From a virus: 36,179 bases of DNA. Positions within the stretch are counted from its first letter, which is position 1, and every line of letters begins with the position of its first letter. Both the position numbers and the translations under genes were made by a program. Below, in pieces: positions 34,101 to 36,179 of this stretch. The DNA is taken from positions 1 to 36,179 of the IMG/VR virus record IMGVR_UViG_3300020470_000077. One strand, given 5' to 3'. The notes beneath the pieces are model-generated. The model had not been told where the DNA came from. It was given only the letters and a program-made list of their open reading frames with translations, and made no database searches.

Positions 34101-36179
34101 ACTAACCGATAACCGTGACTACTTCGTCATTGTTATTGACCAAGACCACATTCAACTTGCAGAAACAGCTGCCCTCGCAGAGGCAGGTACTGCAGTTGCC
34201 CTAACAACTGGTGGTTCACAGACACCTCTACAAAAACTAATCCATACTAATATGGATGGTCAGGTTGTAGGTGCTGGTACCATTGCTTGTACAACTGGTT
34301 CTCGTGTTATTACAGGTACTGATACTAACTTCACTCGTTACTTCAAGGTTAACGATAAGTTCAGGTACGTTAATAACAACTCTGCTACAACATTCACGAT
34401 CGTAGAAAGCACAATTTCTGCTATTAAGGATGACACTGAACTCCTAATAGAAGACGCTGCTTCATTCACTACGGGTGCTGTTAACTCTTCTGGTAACACC
34501 GAATACTTCATCGATACTGCGATATACGTACGACCCGATGGATACTTCCTACACAGACCGTTTGACGGTGGTATGGAAATCGGAACCAGTAAGTCACCTG
34601 ATGGTCAGATCGTCAGACAGACACGTAGATACTTCCGTTACCAGTCAGGTAAAGGTATTCAGGTATCTCTCGCTATTAACTTCTGTCCTAAGAACCCTGC
34701 GATTCGCGCATACTACTCACCATACGTTGATGGAACGACCTTCCACCGTGTTATTGTTGAGACCAAACTACCTCACAACCTTGAGGTTGGCACCAACATA
34801 TCATTCGTGGACGCAACAGATTCTACCTATAACGGATTCTGTACAGTTGCAACAGTCGATAGTGCATTCCAGTTTAGTTACATCCTAGATTCTGCACCTA
34901 CTTCTAGTGCTGCAGGTGGATTTACTGGATATCACGTACTCAACTGGTCTAACTCTAACGTACGCGCAGGTATGTTTGACTTCCAGAATGGTATGTACTT
35001 CGAGTACGATGGTCAAATTCTGAACGCCGTTCGCCGTAGTTCCACAACTCAGTTAACAGGTCGTGTATCTGTAACACGTGGTTCTAACGTTGTAACAGGT
35101 TCCGATACTGCATTCCTCTCGCAGGTAGATGTCAACGAGTACATCGTTATTCGTGGTCAGTCGCATAAGGTTATCCGCGTGGTTAACAATGATCAAATAA
35201 TCATTCAGCCACAGTACAAGGGTATCACTGCTGCTAACATCATTCTGACTAAGACAATCGATACTAAGGCACAGCAAGGTGCTTGGAATATCGATAACTG
35301 TGACGGTACTGGTAAGTCTGGATTCATACTGGATATCACTAAGATCCAGATGGCCTATATGGACTACTCTTGGTACGGTGCAGGTAAGATCCGCTATGGA
35401 TTCAAGGATCAGAATGGACACGTCAAGTACGTACACGAATTCAAGCACAACAACCGTCTAACGGAAGCATACTTCAGATCAGGTAACCTACCTGCTCGTT
35501 ACGAGATTCAGAACGTCGGAATTCCAACTTACATTCCAAGTCTGTTCCACTGGGGTACTTCTGTTATCACCGATGGTCGATTTGACTCTGACAAAGCGTA
35601 CCTCTTCACTGCATCTGGAAACCTACTTAAATTCACTAACGAAGTTTCACAGAACGCAACTACTCAGTCTAACTCCAATATCTACAGACAGTACGACTTG
35701 GGTGAAGGTTGGGCAAGAAACCAGAGGTTCTACATCAGATGTTACTTCCCAACTGGTGAAGCATCCAAGCTAACGCAGGGTACTACAGTGTATCAGGCAA
35801 GTGTAGCAAACGGATGGTACGTTGATGGTCGCGCTATCTACCGTTCTCGTGTTTCTGGAGGTAACCTAGAAGTTGACTTCCTATACATCGATTCCAACGG
35901 TAACACTACGTTCCAGTGGAACCAAGGTTATAGCATCATCAACTCCGCATTAGGCAACCCTGCAGTTCCTAACGGTACACAGTTCGCTGTTGGTGCACCA
36001 GCTGGTACAGACAACACCGTTCCTTCGCAGATACCTCTTGTATCAATTAGACTGTCACCTTCTGTTGACTCGTCTCTATCTGGTGGATTGGGTGAACGTG
36101 AAATTATCAACCGAATGCAGTTGCAGCTCAACTCTCTCGACGTTGTTAACACACACGAGTGCGAAGTAAAACTAGTACT
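31150..36179 (+). CDS. Giant virion structural protein (3'-truncated) with Trp-rich segment
   Basis: The frame runs from ATG 31150 to the window edge without a stop: at least 1676 residues. The N terminus (SDYTFVPYDPVTLTGGTVTI, then GERILLITNVTDNVILYNFS) is a start I associate with large tail proteins of marine T4-like phages. Five HGL-type beta modules recur near 180, 751, 835, 961 and 1205 (for example ENHFMRTGQRLIYQDAGG with IGGLTDNRDYFVIV). Two GSxxVTGxxTxF modules occur near 1046 and 1306. Around 1380-1440 lies a conserved-looking SGFILDITKIQMAYMDYSWY stretch with GKIRYGF and NLPARYEI. Residues 565-735 form the Trp/Tyr-rich segment. No membrane or signal segment is seen. A large adhesin or baseplate-attached fibre is inferred; the family function is unknown to me. 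Confidence 0.88.
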   Translation, partial: MAKKLVSDYTFVPYDPVTLTGGTVTIKDNVQGERILLITNVTDNVILYNFSDPTKGFLPSANKTGCDFNQDFEETVITLATDTSTMDTADQLQIFVESEAAEFEPSETLLDPVSKLRVSNPETMIDTDFEYGPQATKWETLQLVNNIPSTYSATSDTTIPYIESVECTANSDTITITTLYEHSLTAGVPIVVTGLASTTAEGSYLIQSVPSATTFTYKARATQSISADISGSYTSIIPGLFYEGSAISLEPNKGIVADTFEYVVTVSNVGGQNYFAIDGTVQSSTLFTVNKNGMYIFKVDDASNIGHPFRVSTTADGIHGGGVAYTDGVYVNGSEGTAGAYVRIYVTDNTPATLYAYDAQAGNTGVGFEMSFAPATTTKVVLSTAYENGFADGTALYFVNTISPKILQVTNTTATAADGRAVVDYEDTFSGTLNPDMTEFQPYDHKPTALWTVNDSNVDYTNSTITLTGTNANYFRNRYCLLYYPNPGDYCIENLQRNGIYYTRVESTSSADGGTAVIKLSNAFFSGGSGGNPGQNGIINLENDASSLQNNAATYNFGKHNFALVHRYCMDYKPWWDWYWRWRWMAWNYGSDYSGRDFWDVSNNRGISNSGWNKAYYLTMNRRQYNGSGELNNSNYDGRFNNNWYHGGNSVWGWSPGWNYGDYLPESETTLTNGRWNPLYDRSHYWSNRWRYNYSLDANNGFHFRYGYDWWWAYYRGHGSWVWNYNQDYYGNAFLMLVQDRSNDDDTFYVPNHGAVTNDQVTITKTAGSDPRYYSNESSISDLTLPATVYVEKVDNNRFRIKSSTGSSPYRLIDARGTYGMTGIFANPTRNSIYYENHNLSNGERLFYTTAGTAIGNLTPSTQWYVKVVSNDRFALGSSSSFTYPDNAQDLTSAGSGTQVFENQTAAFGATDGAYNVSLVKDQTQLVVDVPFQIVPTTKTFDARDTGSGGVVDTTDNWLQIENHFMRTGQRLIYQDAGGTTIGGLTDNRDYFVIVIDQDHIQLAETAALAEAGTAVALTTGGSQTPLQKLIHTNMDGQVVGAGTIACTTGSRVITGTDTNFTRYFKVNDKFRYVNNNSATTFTIVESTISAIKDDTELLIEDAASFTTGAVNSSGNTEYFIDTAIYVRPDGYFLHRPFDGGMEIGTSKSPDGQIVRQTRRYFRYQSGKGIQVSLAINFCPKNPAIRAYYSPYVDGTTFHRVIVETKLPHNLEVGTNISFVDATDSTYNGFCTVATVDSAFQFSYILDSAPTSSAAGGFTGYHVLNWSNSNVRAGMFDFQNGMYFEYDGQILNAVRRSSTTQLTGRVSVTRGSNVVTGSDTAFLSQVDVNEYIVIRGQSHKVIRVVNNDQIIIQPQYKGITAANIILTKTIDTKAQQGAWNIDNCDGTGKSGFILDITKIQMAYMDYSWYGAGKIRYGFKDQNGHVKYVHEFKHNNRLTEAYFRSGNLPARYEIQNVGIPTYIPSLFHWGTSVITDGRFDSDKAYLFTASGNLLKFTNEVSQNATTQSNSNIYRQYDLGEGWARNQRFYIRCYFPTGEASKLTQGTTVYQASVANGWYVDGRAIYRSRVSGGNLEVDFLYIDSNGNTTFQWNQGYSIINSALGNPAVPNGTQFAVGAPAGTDNTVPSQIPLVSIRLSPSVDSSLSGGLGEREIINRMQLQLNSLDVVNTHECEVKLV
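32842..33354 (+). other. Trp/Tyr/Asn-rich segment within the second giant protein
   Basis: Residues 565-735 contain 21 tryptophans by my count, against very few elsewhere in the protein. The densest run is WWDWYWRWRWMAW (575-587), followed by spaced GW/NW/RW pairs (WGWSPGWNYG, HYWSNRWRYNY), WWW at 710-712 and WVWNY at 721-725. The reading frame is continuous on both sides for kilobases, so this is not a frame artefact. Glycan stacking or a packed aromatic surface is a guess. Confidence 0.85.

Noticed and set aside
34475-34888. Open frame of 137 codons in another + frame
   Set aside because: It overlaps the real frame of the second giant; the product is Leu/Ser/Thr/Arg-rich without any motif.
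35053-35448. Open frame of 131 codons on the - strand
   Set aside because: It lies wholly inside the second giant gene, which is well supported by recognisable protein modules at this place; it is a shadow of T-ending codon use.

Overview
The window is a densely packed block of late structural genes from a T4-like contractile-tailed bacteriophage, most probably a marine cyanophage or a close marine relative. The assignment rests on a recognisable T4 gp8 baseplate-wedge homologue, a DUF4815-type giant baseplate/tail protein, copies of the T4-type late promoter box TATAAATA, tail-fibre modules typical of marine myoviruses, and AT-rich T-ending codon use. All genes read on the + strand and the window is almost entirely coding. 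No tRNA, integrase, transposase, CRISPR array or host metabolic gene was seen, and no gap between genes exceeds 70 bases.

Layout. (1) 1-13374: the 3' part of a giant structural gene (at least 4457 residues, open at the left edge). Its middle is a long array of 'FxC...YPR' beta repeats with an 85-residue basic period, nested between two related helical modules. It ends in a jelly-roll-like domain. It lies where gp7 lies in T4, directly before gp8. (2) 13424-15241: baseplate wedge gp8, enlarged by inserted beta modules. (3) 15262-23520: a 2752-residue DUF4815-family baseplate/tail protein. (4) 23523-23962: two tiny overlapping genes. (5) 23990-31101: a fibre/adhesin cassette of eight small to medium genes: fibre with shared C-terminal cap, coiled-coil repeat protein, small structural protein with an inserted domain, fibre with DGVxQ modules, 125-residue protein, glycine-rich putative adhesin, second capped fibre, 75-residue mini-fibre. 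(6) 31150-36179: start of another giant structural protein (at least 1676 residues, open at the right edge), carrying an exceptional Trp/Tyr-rich segment.

How it works together. gp8 and the two giants before and after it would form or decorate the baseplate wedges. The downstream cassette would supply fibres and tips for host recognition. The same few beta modules (DGVxQ, GxGY, TSGA, HGL and the shared fibre cap) recur in genes that are otherwise unrelated, so the locus looks like a workshop for shuffling adhesin parts. Expression is likely late and sigma-gp55-like, from boxes that in three cases contain the stop codon of the preceding gene. The most unusual features are the YPR array between duplicated helical modules, the Trp-rich segment, and the glycine-rich candidate receptor-binding protein.
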